53,847 bases of DNA, from the NCBI RefSeq assembly GCF_004403465.1, contig NZ_SOGQ01000042.1, positions 1-53,847 of the forward strand. Direction: 5' to 3'. Below, one piece after another: positions 43,193-51,512 of the stretch. This DNA comes from Cryobacterium sinapicolor (lineage in GTDB: Bacteria; Actinomycetota; Actinomycetes; Actinomycetales; Microbacteriaceae). The notes under the pieces are model-generated. The model was not told where the DNA came from and did not search any database. It saw nothing but the letters and a program-made list of their open reading frames with translations. The first letter of the stretch is position 1. Each line of letters begins with the position of its first letter. Position numbers and translations under genes: made by a program.

Positions 43193-43831
43193 TCAGGGTT
43201 CTGGGTTGTCCCCGGAGTCGAGGGCACCCGGGGGCAGGCCCAACTCGTGTTCGGCGACAGTGCGCACGAGACCGCGCAGCCGCTGCGCATGACCATAGCG
43301 CACGACGGCGTGCGCGTTCAGCCCGTCGATGATCGCCAGAAGTTGCCAGGCGACCGCATCCGGGTCGATCGCCCGGAATTCGCCGCGTACGCACCCCGTT
43401 TTCAGTAACTCGGCGAGGAACGCCTGCCAGGCGTCCATCTGCGCGCCTACCTCCACCGCGAGTGCAGGGTGGCGTCGGCCGAGGCTCCAGGCATCGAGCC
43501 AGACGGCGGTGACCGCGCTGCGCTCGGGTCCGAGCAGCGAGTCGATCAGGGTCTTCAGGGCCGCCACAGATGTCTCGCAGGGTGCCAATTCCTCGGCCAC
43601 CTCGCTGATCTCGGCCGCGACGATCGCCCCGAACGTTTGCGCCACCAGCGCGTCCATGCTCGGCTGGTAGTGACTGACCAGGGCAGGGGTCACCCCGACG
43701 CGGGAAGCAACCGCGCGCAGCGTCAGGGCGGACAGACCCTCGTCGAGGGCGATCTCCTGGGACCTGCGGGCGATTTCCGCGGCCCGTTCGATCGGTGCCT
43801 TGCGCCGGGATGCGCTCGGATCGGTTGACAT
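43193..43831 (-). CDS. TetR family regulator, AguR-like position
   Basis: A 212-residue TetR-family protein with an N-terminal helix-turn-helix (about 12-62: IARRSQEIALDEGL, then TLRAVASRVGVTPALVSHY). The C-terminal half is a helical ligand-binding domain with WLDAWSLGRRHP. It is divergent from aguB and aguA, and TetR-type AguR controls the same pair in Pseudomonas. An inverted repeat lies between them at 43866-43883. Repression of agmatine use, relieved by agmatine or a product, is inferred. Control of the nearby cox genes is possible but less supported. Confidence 0.87.
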   Translation of the reverse strand: MSTDPSASRRKAPIERAAEIARRSQEIALDEGLSALTLRAVASRVGVTPALVSHYQPSMDALVAQTFGAIVAAEISEVAEELAPCETSVAALKTLIDSLLGPERSAVTAVWLDAWSLGRRHPALAVEVGAQMDAWQAFLAELLKTGCVRGEFRAIDPDAVAWQLLAIIDGLNAHAVVRYGHAQRLRGLVRTVAEHELGLPPGALDSGDNPEP

Positions 43832-43865
43832 GGAACCTGAGTCTATATATCTTTAATCATCTGTT

Positions 43866-43883
43866 ATTGATCACTTGATCAAT
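43866..43883. promoter_or_regulatory. 18-bp inverted repeat, candidate operator for the TetR/agu region
   Basis: ATTGATCA and TGATCAAT are perfect inverted arms around a CT spacer. The site sits in a 74-base A+T-rich gap between the divergent TetR gene and aguB, the only such region nearby. It is a strong candidate TetR operator for both directions. Confidence 0.65.
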
Positions 43884-43905
43884 TAATTCGCGGGAAGGCC
43901 TCCTC

Positions 43906-44898
43906 ATGCTTGTGATCCACGCCCCCGGCATCGCCGAACCACTGACCCGCACGGCGGGCGAGGCCGGGCCGCTGATCCGGGTCGGCCTAGTGCAGCACCG
44001 CTGGCACGCCGATCAGGAAACGCTGCGCGCGGAGCTGGCCGACGGCATCCGCCTGGCCGCCGACCAGGGTGCCCGCGTCGTCTTCCTGCCCGAGCTGACC
44101 CTGCGGAAATACCCGGCCAACGAGCGCGCCCAGGGTGCGCCGAAGGAGACGGCCGAGGACCTGCTCACCGGACCGACCTTCACCTTCGCGGCCGAGCAGG
44201 CCCGCAAGCACGGCGTCGTCGTGCACGCCTCCCTCTATGAGCGGCCGCACGCCGACGACGCCCCGGAGGACCCGCGCGGTTACAACACGGCCGTCATGGT
44301 GTCGCCGACCGGGCGACTGCTCGGGCGAACCCGCAAAATTCACATCCCGGTGACCGAGGGCTACTACGAAGACACCTGGTTCCGGTCGGGCCCGGCCGAG
44401 GACGCGTACCCCGTGTACGCCCCGGCGGAACTGGGCGGTGCCCGGATCGGGCTGCCCACCTGCTGGGACGAATGGTTCCCCGAGGTGTCGCGACTGTACG
44501 GCCTTGGCGGCGCCCAGCTGCTGGTCTATCCCACGGCGATCGGCTCGGAGCCCGGCTTTCCGACCTTCGACACCGAGCCCCTGTGGCGGCAGGTGATCGT
44601 GGCCAACGGCATCACCAGCGGCCTGTTCATGGTGGTACCCAACCGTCACGGCGACGAGGGTGATCTGACCTTCTACGGCTCCTCCTTCATCTCAGACCCC
44701 TATGGTCGTGTGCTCGTACAGGCGCCCCGTGACGAGTCCGCGGTGCTGGTCGCCGACCTCGACCTGGCGCAGCGGCAGGAGTGGCTCACGTTGTTCCCCT
44801 TCCTCGCCACCCGGCGTCCGGACAGCTACGCGGGCCTGACCGCGCCGGTCGACCCGACTCAACCGTTCGGCTCGACCGTGACGGCGGGGGAGTCGTGA
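43906..44898 (+). CDS. aguB: N-carbamoylputrescine amidase AguB (nitrilase superfamily)
   Basis: A 330-residue nitrilase-superfamily enzyme. The catalytic triad is visible as Glu63 (LPELTL), Lys144 (RKIHIP) and Cys186 (PTCWDEWFPE). The CWDEWFPE motif is typical of N-carbamoylputrescine amidase, which releases putrescine, CO2 and ammonia. The N-terminus has about 20 extra residues compared with many homologues, so a later start is possible. It overlaps aguA as GTGA, and the two steps together turn agmatine into putrescine. Confidence 0.92.
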   Translation: MLVIHAPGIAEPLTRTAGEAGPLIRVGLVQHRWHADQETLRAELADGIRLAADQGARVVFLPELTLRKYPANERAQGAPKETAEDLLTGPTFTFAAEQARKHGVVVHASLYERPHADDAPEDPRGYNTAVMVSPTGRLLGRTRKIHIPVTEGYYEDTWFRSGPAEDAYPVYAPAELGGARIGLPTCWDEWFPEVSRLYGLGGAQLLVYPTAIGSEPGFPTFDTEPLWRQVIVANGITSGLFMVVPNRHGDEGDLTFYGSSFISDPYGRVLVQAPRDESAVLVADLDLAQRQEWLTLFPFLATRRPDSYAGLTAPVDPTQPFGSTVTAGES

Positions 44899-45953
44899 CC
44901 TGGTTGATGCCGGCGGAGTCCGCGCCGCAGGATCGGGTGTGGATGGCGTTCCCGGTGGCCGGCTACACCCTGGGCACGGACGCGGATTCCGCTGACGAAG
45001 CGCGCCGCACCTGGGCTGCGGTCGCTCACGCGGCCCTCGATTTCGAACCCGTCACCATGGTCGTCGACCCGGCCGAGATGGGGATGGCTCGTCGGTACCT
45101 GTCCGCGGAAATCGAGGTCATCGAGGCGCCGCTCGACGACGCCTGGATGCGCGATATCGGCCCGACCTTCGTTCTGGGCGACGACGGGCAGTTGGGGGCG
45201 GTGGACTGGACGTTCAACGGCTGGGGTGCCCAGGACTGGGCGCGCTGGGGCAGGGACGCGGAGATCGGCAGGATCGTCACCGCCGCCTCCGGCGCGACGG
45301 GGATCTCCTCGGTTCTGGTGAACGAGGGCGGCGGAATCCACGTGGACGGCAGGGGGACTGTGCTGGCCACCCACACCGTTCAGTTGGATCCGGGTCGAAA
45401 CCCCTACGTCGACCAGGCCAGGGTCGAGGCCGAATTCGCCCGCACCCTCGGCGCCACCCGCGTTCTCTGGCTGCCCCGCGGCCTGACCCGCGACCAGCAG
45501 CGCTACGGCACCCGCGGCCATGTCGACATGGTGGCCGTCCTCCCCTCACCGGGAACCGTGTTGATGCACACCCAGGACGACCCGGCCCACCCCGACTATG
45601 CCGTGACCCGGCAGCTCCGCGCCGTGCTCGCCGAGGCGACGGATGCCACGGGCCGTGCCGTAACCATCGTCGACCTGCCGGCCCCGGCCGCGCTGACGGA
45701 CAAGGATGGCTTCGTGGACTACAACTACGTCAACCACCTCGTCGTCAACGGCGGCGTGATCGCCTGCGGTTTCGGCGAGGAGCGGGCCGACCAGGCCGCG
45801 CGGGAAATTCTGGCCAGGGCGTACCCAGGCCGAACGGTCGTGTCGGTCGAGGCGCGGCCATTGTTCGAGCGAGGCGGGGGCATCCACTGCATCACCCAGC
45901 AGCAGCCGTCGGCCGGATTGCACACCACGCCACAGCACGCCGCACCACGATGA
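44895..45953 (+). CDS. aguA: Agmatine deiminase AguA
   Basis: A 352-residue guanidino-group modifying enzyme. Catalytic residues are visible: Asp/Arg in WMRDIGPTFV (about 84-93), NEGGGIHVDG (about 143-152), His209 in TRGHVDMVA and Cys332 in GGGIHCITQQQP. It converts agmatine to N-carbamoylputrescine and ammonia. The GTG at 44895 overlaps the aguB stop (GTGA), so the start is well supported. The last 15 residues are a variable tail. The order aguB-aguA is one of the usual arrangements. Confidence 0.95.
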   Translation: MTWLMPAESAPQDRVWMAFPVAGYTLGTDADSADEARRTWAAVAHAALDFEPVTMVVDPAEMGMARRYLSAEIEVIEAPLDDAWMRDIGPTFVLGDDGQLGAVDWTFNGWGAQDWARWGRDAEIGRIVTAASGATGISSVLVNEGGGIHVDGRGTVLATHTVQLDPGRNPYVDQARVEAEFARTLGATRVLWLPRGLTRDQQRYGTRGHVDMVAVLPSPGTVLMHTQDDPAHPDYAVTRQLRAVLAEATDATGRAVTIVDLPAPAALTDKDGFVDYNYVNHLVVNGGVIACGFGEERADQAAREILARAYPGRTVVSVEARPLFERGGGIHCITQQQPSAGLHTTPQHAAPR

Positions 45954-46042
45954 TGGCCGCAAGGTGAACATTCAGGGGACTGTGGCACGATTGACAGGTT
46001 GGCCATCGGGAATTCGGCTAGTCGGCGCCACCGGGACGCCGC

Positions 46043-46570
46043 ATGCAGCACGATCTGAATCGAGTGAGTTTGAAGTTCATTGTTGGGGAAACCCTCGTCT
46101 ACCCGCACCACGGTGCGGTCACCCTTACCGAGCTCTCCACCATAACCCTGAAGGGCGTCGAGCAGCCGGCGATGACGCTGCGCGTGCATTCGTCGCAGCT
46201 CACCATCCAGCTTCCCATCGCGAATGCGGGTCTCGTCGGAGTGCGTGACGTCATCGATGCCGCGGGGCTGGAAGAGGTCTACAAGGTTCTGCGTGAGCCG
46301 TTCACCGAGGAAGCCACGAACTGGAGCCGCCGGTTCAAGGCCAACCAGGAAAAAATGGCGAGTGACAGCGTGACCCGCGTCGCCGAAGTCGTCCGGGACC
46401 TGTGGCGCCGTGAACAGGACGGCGGCGTGTCCGCCGGTGAGAAGCGGATGCTCGCCAAGTCACGTCAGCTGTTGGAGTCCGAGCTGGCACTGGCGCTGGG
46501 AACATCACCGGAGGACACCGTCCTGGCCTTGGACGAAGTCCTCTCCGGAGCCCTCACCGAAGCGGTGTAG
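46043..46570 (+). CDS. CarD family transcriptional regulator (CdnL-like)
   Basis: A 175-residue CarD/CdnL-type protein. The RNA-polymerase-binding Tudor-like domain is about 14-65 (VGETLVYPHHGAV). The helical DNA-binding domain follows with EEATNWSRRFKANQEKM and LWRREQDGGVSAGEKRML. These proteins bind RNA polymerase beta and stabilise open promoters at rRNA and other genes. It differs from the usual actinobacterial CarD at many positions, so it may be a paralogue. The start is uncertain: ATG at 46043 or GTG at 46064. It sits just upstream of the tmsA-tmsB pair. Confidence 0.85.
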   Translation: MQHDLNRVSLKFIVGETLVYPHHGAVTLTELSTITLKGVEQPAMTLRVHSSQLTIQLPIANAGLVGVRDVIDAAGLEEVYKVLREPFTEEATNWSRRFKANQEKMASDSVTRVAEVVRDLWRREQDGGVSAGEKRMLAKSRQLLESELALALGTSPEDTVLALDEVLSGALTEAV

Positions 46571-46650
46571 CCCTGCACGGTTGTCCGCGGGGATCGGATG
46601 CGTCGCCGCCGGCCAGTGCGGTCGTGGTGACCGAGTACTAGTTTGTTGGC

Positions 46651-48027
46651 GTGTCCCCTCCCGCGATCGATCTCCGCACCGCGCACGCGGCCGGCGTGGA
46701 GCGCCTCCTCGACAGCTATCGGGCGGTGCCGCCGTCGGCCTCCGTGCGGCTCGCCAAGCGCACTTCTAATTTGTTCCGCTCCCGGGCGCAGGCGCACGCC
46801 GTTGGCCTGGACGTGTCGGGTCTGACTCGTGTGATCGCCGTCGATCCGACAGCGCGCACCGCGGACGTGGGCGGCATGTGCACCTACGAAGATCTGGTGG
46901 CCGCGACGCTGCCCCACGGTTTGACACCGCTGGTGGTGCCGCAACTGAAGACGATCACCCTGGGCGGCGCGGTCACCGGCCTCGGCATCGAGTCGACGTC
47001 CTTCCGTAACGGTCTGCCGCACGAGTCGGTACTGGAATTGGACATCCTCACCGGGGCGGGAGAGGTGGTCACCGCCTCGCCCGTCGAGCACGAAGACCTC
47101 TACCGCGCCTTCCCCAACTCGTACGGCACGCTCGGCTATGCGGTGCGCCTATGCATTGAACTGGAACCGGTACATCCTTTTGTCGCGCTTCGGCATCTGC
47201 GGTTCCACTCGCTCACCGACCTGGTCGCGGCGATTGATCGCCTCACCGTGACCGGCGCAGGGGACGGTGAGCGCGTGGACTACCTTGACGGCGTGGTGTT
47301 CAGTGCCGACGAGAGCTACCTGACTGTGGGTACCCAGACCACGACATCCGGCCCGGTGAGCGACTACACCGGACAACAGATCTACTTTCGCTCCATTCGG
47401 CACGATGACGGCATCACGCACGACCGGCTCACGATCCACGACTACCTGTGGCGGTGGGACACGGACTGGTTCTGGTGCTCGGAGGCGTTCGGCGCTCAGC
47501 GTCCGTGGATCCGCCGACTCTGGCCGCAAACGTTTCGGCGCAGCAGCTTCTATTGGAAGTTGATGCGCTTCGAGCGGCGATTCCGGATCGGGGATCGCAT
47601 CGAACGACTACGCGGCCGTCCACCCCGCGAACGCGTCGTGCAGGACGTCGAGGTGCCGATCGAGGGGTGCGCGGATTTCCTGGACTGGTTCCTCGCCACG
47701 GTGCCGATCGCGCCGATCTGGCTGTGCCCGCTGCGGCTGCAGGGGGATAGCTGGCCGCTCTATCCGATGGCGCCGCAGCAGACCTACGTCAACATCGGTT
47801 TCTGGTCCACGGTGCCGCTGGGGTCCTCCGACGGGGAGACGAACCGTCTGATCGAACGCACGGTCAGCAACTTTCACGGGCACAAATCGCTGTATTCCGA
47901 GTCCTACTATTCTTCGGAAGAATTCGACGAACTCTATGGCGGTGAAACCTATCGCACCGTGAAGAGGCGGTATGACCCCGATTCACGACTCCTCGACCTC
48001 TTCGCGAAGGCGGTGCAACGACGATGA
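46651..48027 (+). CDS. tmsA: FAD-binding oxidoreductase, TmsA-like (10-methyl fatty acid reductase)
   Basis: A 458-residue FAD-binding protein related to DHCR24. The motif VRLAKRTSNLFRSR (about 32-45) and the FAD segment TLGGAVTGLGIES (about 103-115) resemble the mycobacterial Rv0449c type. In tuberculostearic acid synthesis, TmsA reduces the 10-methylene fatty acyl chain made by TmsB. It overlaps tmsB as ATGA, so the two are expressed together. The DUF1365 partner tmsC of mycobacteria is absent between them. Assignment relies on family resemblance and the partner. Confidence 0.82.
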   Translation: MSPPAIDLRTAHAAGVERLLDSYRAVPPSASVRLAKRTSNLFRSRAQAHAVGLDVSGLTRVIAVDPTARTADVGGMCTYEDLVAATLPHGLTPLVVPQLKTITLGGAVTGLGIESTSFRNGLPHESVLELDILTGAGEVVTASPVEHEDLYRAFPNSYGTLGYAVRLCIELEPVHPFVALRHLRFHSLTDLVAAIDRLTVTGAGDGERVDYLDGVVFSADESYLTVGTQTTTSGPVSDYTGQQIYFRSIRHDDGITHDRLTIHDYLWRWDTDWFWCSEAFGAQRPWIRRLWPQTFRRSSFYWKLMRFERRFRIGDRIERLRGRPPRERVVQDVEVPIEGCADFLDWFLATVPIAPIWLCPLRLQGDSWPLYPMAPQQTYVNIGFWSTVPLGSSDGETNRLIERTVSNFHGHKSLYSESYYSSEEFDELYGGETYRTVKRRYDPDSRLLDLFAKAVQRR

Positions 48028-49361
48028 CCACGTACAAGGGACATCCGCCGGAGAAAGCGGAAACGGCAGGGAGGTCGGTCACACCGGGAAAGCTCACACT
48101 TGCCCAGATCCTGGAGATCCTTGCCGGCGGACGCCTCCCGCTCAGAGTCACCGCCTACGACGGCAGTTCGGCCGGTCCGATGGACGCACCGCTGGGGCTC
48201 GAGTTGAAGACGCCGCGCGGCACGACCTATTTGGCCACGGGCCGCGGCGATCTGGGTCTGGCTCGCGCCTACATCGCCGGCGACCTTGCAGTGCACGGGG
48301 TGCACCCCGGCGACCCCTACGAGCTGTTGAAGGCTCTCGCCGGCGAACTGGTCTTCACGCTGCCCTCGCCGCGAGTGACGGCCAGCATCCTCCGCTCCAT
48401 CGGCGCCCGGCACCTCCGCCCCATCGCGCCGCCGCCGCAGGAGGGGTCGCCGCGCTGGCGCCGCGCCGTCGGGGGACTCCGGCACAGCAAGATCCGAGAC
48501 GCGGAAGCGATCCATCACCACTACGACGTGTCGAACAGCTTCTACGAATGGGTTCTCGGGCCGTCGATGACCTACACCTGTGCGTGCTACCCGGACCCCG
48601 AGGTGTCGCTCAACGAGGCACAGGAGAACAAGTACCGGCTGGTGTTCGAGAAGCTGCGGCTCGGGCCGGGCGACCGGCTGCTCGACGTCGGATGCGGCTG
48701 GGGCGGCATGGTGCGCTACGCAGCCCGCCGCGGAGTCGCGGCCACCGGCGTGACGCTGTCGGAACAGCAGGCCGCGTGGGCCCGGCAGGAAATCGTCGAG
48801 GAGGGTCTGACCGCCCTGGCCCAGGTGCGCCACGGCGACTACCGCGACGTCGCAGAGACAGGTTTCGATGCCGTGTCGTCGATCGGGCTGCTTGAGCACA
48901 TCGGAGTGCGCAACTATCCGTCGTACTTCGGCTTCCTGCAATCCCGGCTGCGCCCCGGCGGATTGCTGCTCAACCACTGCATCACCCGGCCGGACAACCG
49001 CTCCGAACCGTCCACGCGCGGGTTCATCGACCGCTACGTCTTCCCCGACGGGGAGCTTGCCGGCTCGGGCCGCGTCATCAGCTCGGCACAGGACGTCGGC
49101 CTGGAGGTGGTGCACGACGAGAATCTGCGCCTGCACTACGCGCTGACCCTGCGCGACTGGTGCGGCAATCTCGTCGAGCACTGGGATGAGGCCGTCGCCG
49201 ACGTGGGGCTGCACACCGCAAAGGTGTGGGGGCTGTACATGGCCGGGTCACGACTCGCGTTCGAGACGGGAGGGATCCAGCTGCATCAGATCCTGGCGGT
49301 CAAGCCTGAAGCAGATGGCGATGCCGGCGATCTACCGCTGCGACCGTGGTGGACGCCCTAG
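48024..49361 (+). CDS. tmsB: SAM methyltransferase, TmsB/cyclopropane synthase-like
   Basis: A 445-residue protein of the cyclopropane-fatty-acid synthase family. HHHYDVSNSFYEW (about 164-176), the SAM motif LLDVGCGWGGMV (about 219-230) and LEHIGVRNY (about 291-299) are present. TmsB (UfaA1/BfaB) methylates an oleoyl chain of a phospholipid to give the 10-methylene intermediate. It has a longer N-terminal domain than E. coli Cfa. The pairing with TmsA by overlapping genes favours 10-methyl synthesis over cyclopropanation. Confidence 0.87.
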   Translation: MTTYKGHPPEKAETAGRSVTPGKLTLAQILEILAGGRLPLRVTAYDGSSAGPMDAPLGLELKTPRGTTYLATGRGDLGLARAYIAGDLAVHGVHPGDPYELLKALAGELVFTLPSPRVTASILRSIGARHLRPIAPPPQEGSPRWRRAVGGLRHSKIRDAEAIHHHYDVSNSFYEWVLGPSMTYTCACYPDPEVSLNEAQENKYRLVFEKLRLGPGDRLLDVGCGWGGMVRYAARRGVAATGVTLSEQQAAWARQEIVEEGLTALAQVRHGDYRDVAETGFDAVSSIGLLEHIGVRNYPSYFGFLQSRLRPGGLLLNHCITRPDNRSEPSTRGFIDRYVFPDGELAGSGRVISSAQDVGLEVVHDENLRLHYALTLRDWCGNLVEHWDEAVADVGLHTAKVWGLYMAGSRLAFETGGIQLHQILAVKPEADGDAGDLPLRPWWTP

Positions 49362-49543
49362 TTGACGGTGTTTACGTCTGGCCACGTTCAGGTCGCGTGC
49401 TCCGGCACGACTTTGGCCGTTTCTCTCCGTGTGTTCGACGTCCGTTGTCCCGATGGGAGCCGAGGAGTACTTTCTTCAGAGGCGGGGCGGGATGCTGGCT
49501 CACCCGATGCCAGTCGGGCCGTCCCTTGTTGAAAGGAAGACTC

Positions 49544-49852
49544 ATGAAACGCATAGTGCTTGGGTGCGTTGTCGCCATCGGACTCATCTTCGTGGGCGCC
49601 ACTTCAGTTCAGGCTGGAGAGACCAGTGGCAACGGCAGTCCGGTGCCCGGTGCAGGGAAAGCCAGTTCGGCCTGCGCCTATTCGGGCCGAGACCTCCCCG
49701 ACGCGCAAGAGAACCAGCCGCCCGAATTCAACGACGACTTCGTCACGGACGGGCGCGTCCAGAGTTACGGGCGGTACGTCAGCCACGGCTTCAAAGACCT
49801 GGTGCCCAGCCCGGGCGTAGCCTGCCGCGGCAACGTGGAGTTCGAGGAATAG
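49544..49852 (+). CDS. Small secreted protein with two cysteines
   Basis: A 102-residue protein. The first 24 residues form a signal peptide (MKRIVLGCVVAIGLIFVG, cleavage about SVQA-GE). The mature part is polar, rich in Gly, Ser, Asp and Pro, with two Cys (SACAYSG and VACRGN) that may form a disulfide. A strong ribosome site (AAAGGAAG) precedes the ATG. I do not recognise a family. It lies alone between tmsB and tRNA-Leu. Confidence 0.75.
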   Translation: MKRIVLGCVVAIGLIFVGATSVQAGETSGNGSPVPGAGKASSACAYSGRDLPDAQENQPPEFNDDFVTDGRVQSYGRYVSHGFKDLVPSPGVACRGNVEFEE

Positions 49853-49890
49853 GCTGCGCAACCTGTGGTTCATTCCAGTTTGGGCAATAA

Positions 49891-49928
49891 AATAGGCCAC
49901 ACAATCGAAACCGATTGTGTGGCCTATT
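49891..49928. terminator. Perfect 17-bp hairpin between the secreted protein and tRNA-Leu
   Basis: AATAGGCCACACAATCG pairs exactly with CGATTGTGTGGCCTATT around AAAC. On the minus strand it is followed by a T-rich TTTTATT tail, so it should end the tRNA transcript. On the plus strand it can also stop transcription from the secreted-protein gene. Confidence 0.85.
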
Positions 49929-49969
49929 CACCGTGCGAAATCCGGAGATCAACCGGTTTTGTTATTGTG

Positions 49970-50052
49970 TGCCCGAGGGGGGACTTGAACCCCCACGCCC
50001 ATAAGGGCACTAGCACCTCAAGCTAGCGCGTCTGCCATTCCGCCACCCGGGC
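49970..50052 (-). tRNA. tRNA-Leu (anticodon GAG)
   Basis: The minus strand folds as a class II tRNA of 83 bases. The acceptor stem is GCCCGGG with CTCGGGC plus an A discriminator, and no CCA is encoded. The anticodon arm is CTAGC-TTGAGGT-GCTAG with GAG in the middle. A long variable arm (TGCCC-TTAT-GGGCG) and the T arm GGGGGTTCAAGTCCCCC are present. These features identify tRNA-Leu. Confidence 0.95.
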
Positions 50053-50168
50053 CGGGTGTTTCAGCAGTCGTTCCCGGCCGCCGAATAGATAATCTAGCAC
50101 GGATTTTGCGGCCCTCCCGCCGCGCCCATCGTCACCGTTCGGCGAAGAGGCCCGGTAGCGTGACAGGC

Positions 50169-51494
50169 ATGCTTTCCACTGCTGACAACACCCCGGCCGA
50201 CGATGCACTGGACCTCACGGCCACGATCGCCCGCGATCTCATCCGTTTCGACACAACGAATTATGGTGAGGGCCGTTCGAACGGTGAAACGGATGCCGCC
50301 GAGTACGTCGAGGCGAACCTGCGGGCTCTGGGCCTGGCCCCGCGGCTGTTCGATTCCGAACCGGGGCGCACGAGTGTCGTCGTGCGCGTACCGGGTCGCG
50401 ACAGCAGCCGCGGCGCGCTCGTGGTCCACGGCCACCTCGACGTCGTCCCCGCCGACCCGGACGCCTGGTCGGTGGACCCGTTCGCCGGCGTGATCAAGGA
50501 CGGACTGCTGTGGGGCCGCGGAGCCGTGGACATGAAGAACATGGATGCCATGATGCTCGCGTCGCTCCAAGACATCCTCGGTTCCCACCAGGAACCGGCC
50601 CGGGACCTGGTCGTGGCGTTCTTCGCCGACGAGGAGGCCGGGGGAGTGCTCGGCTCGCACTACCTCGTCGACACCCACCCGGAGCTCTTCCATGGTGCCA
50701 CCGAGGCCATCAGCGAGGTCGGCGGGTATTCGATCACGCTCGGCGGCCAGCGCGCCTACCTGCTGCAGACGGGCGAGAAGGCCCTGATCTGGATCAAGCT
50801 GGTGGCGCGGGGCGACGCAGCCCACGGATCCCGGCTGATCCACAACAACGCCGTGACCCGGCTGGCCGAGGCGGTCGCCAAGGTCGGTCGGCGCGAGTGG
50901 CCCATCCGACTGACCGACACCACCACGCAGCTGCTGACGGAGCTGGCCCGGGTGCTCGGCGTCGACCCGCAACGTGTCGGTCCCGACGAACTGGCCCTCG
51001 CCACCGGCACGGCCTCCGGCTTCATCCAGGCGAGCCTGCGCACCACGACCAATCCCACCGTTCTGCAGGCCGGGTACAAGCACAACGTCATCCCGGACCG
51101 GGCCGAGGCGCTCATCGACATCCGCACCCTGCCCGGAGACGAGGACGCCGTGCTCGCCGAAGTGGCCGCGCTGGTCGGCCCCGACATCGAGATCGTGATC
51201 ATGCACCGCGACATCGGCCTCGAGACAGAGTTCGGCGGGCCCCTCGTCGACGCCGTCGTCGAGACCCTCGGCCGGCACGATCCGGGCGCCCCCGTGCTGC
51301 CCTACCTGCTCTCCGCCGGCACGGACAACAAGGCCCTCAGCACCCTCGGGATCAAAGGCTACGGCTTCGCCCCGCTCAAGCTCCCCGCCGACCTTGATTT
51401 CCCGGCGATGTTCCACGGGGTCGACGAGCGGGTGCCTCTCGACGCATTAGTGTTTGGCAGGCGGGTCCTGACCGACCTGCTCTCGAACTACTGA
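50169..51494 (+). CDS. M20 family metallopeptidase
   Basis: A 441-residue M20/M25/M40-type zinc peptidase. The metal ligands are visible in VVHGHLDVVP, GRGAVDMKNMDAMM, FADEEAGG and FHGVDERVP, with the general-base Glu in DEEAGG. A dimerisation domain sits in the middle. Such enzymes cleave dipeptides or N-acyl amino acids. The ATG at 50169 is used because the upstream residues from 50106 are Arg-rich and not conserved. It is followed 18 bases later by uppP. Confidence 0.92.
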   Translation: MLSTADNTPADDALDLTATIARDLIRFDTTNYGEGRSNGETDAAEYVEANLRALGLAPRLFDSEPGRTSVVVRVPGRDSSRGALVVHGHLDVVPADPDAWSVDPFAGVIKDGLLWGRGAVDMKNMDAMMLASLQDILGSHQEPARDLVVAFFADEEAGGVLGSHYLVDTHPELFHGATEAISEVGGYSITLGGQRAYLLQTGEKALIWIKLVARGDAAHGSRLIHNNAVTRLAEAVAKVGRREWPIRLTDTTTQLLTELARVLGVDPQRVGPDELALATGTASGFIQASLRTTTNPTVLQAGYKHNVIPDRAEALIDIRTLPGDEDAVLAEVAALVGPDIEIVIMHRDIGLETEFGGPLVDAVVETLGRHDPGAPVLPYLLSAGTDNKALSTLGIKGYGFAPLKLPADLDFPAMFHGVDERVPLDALVFGRRVLTDLLSNY

Positions 51495-51512
51495 TCAGCA
51501 AAAGGGCTTTTT

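Noticed and set aside
50086..50119. A promoter for tRNA-Leu with TAGATT or TATCTA as -10
   Set aside because: No acceptable -35 lies 16 to 18 bases upstream, so it is not reported as a feature.
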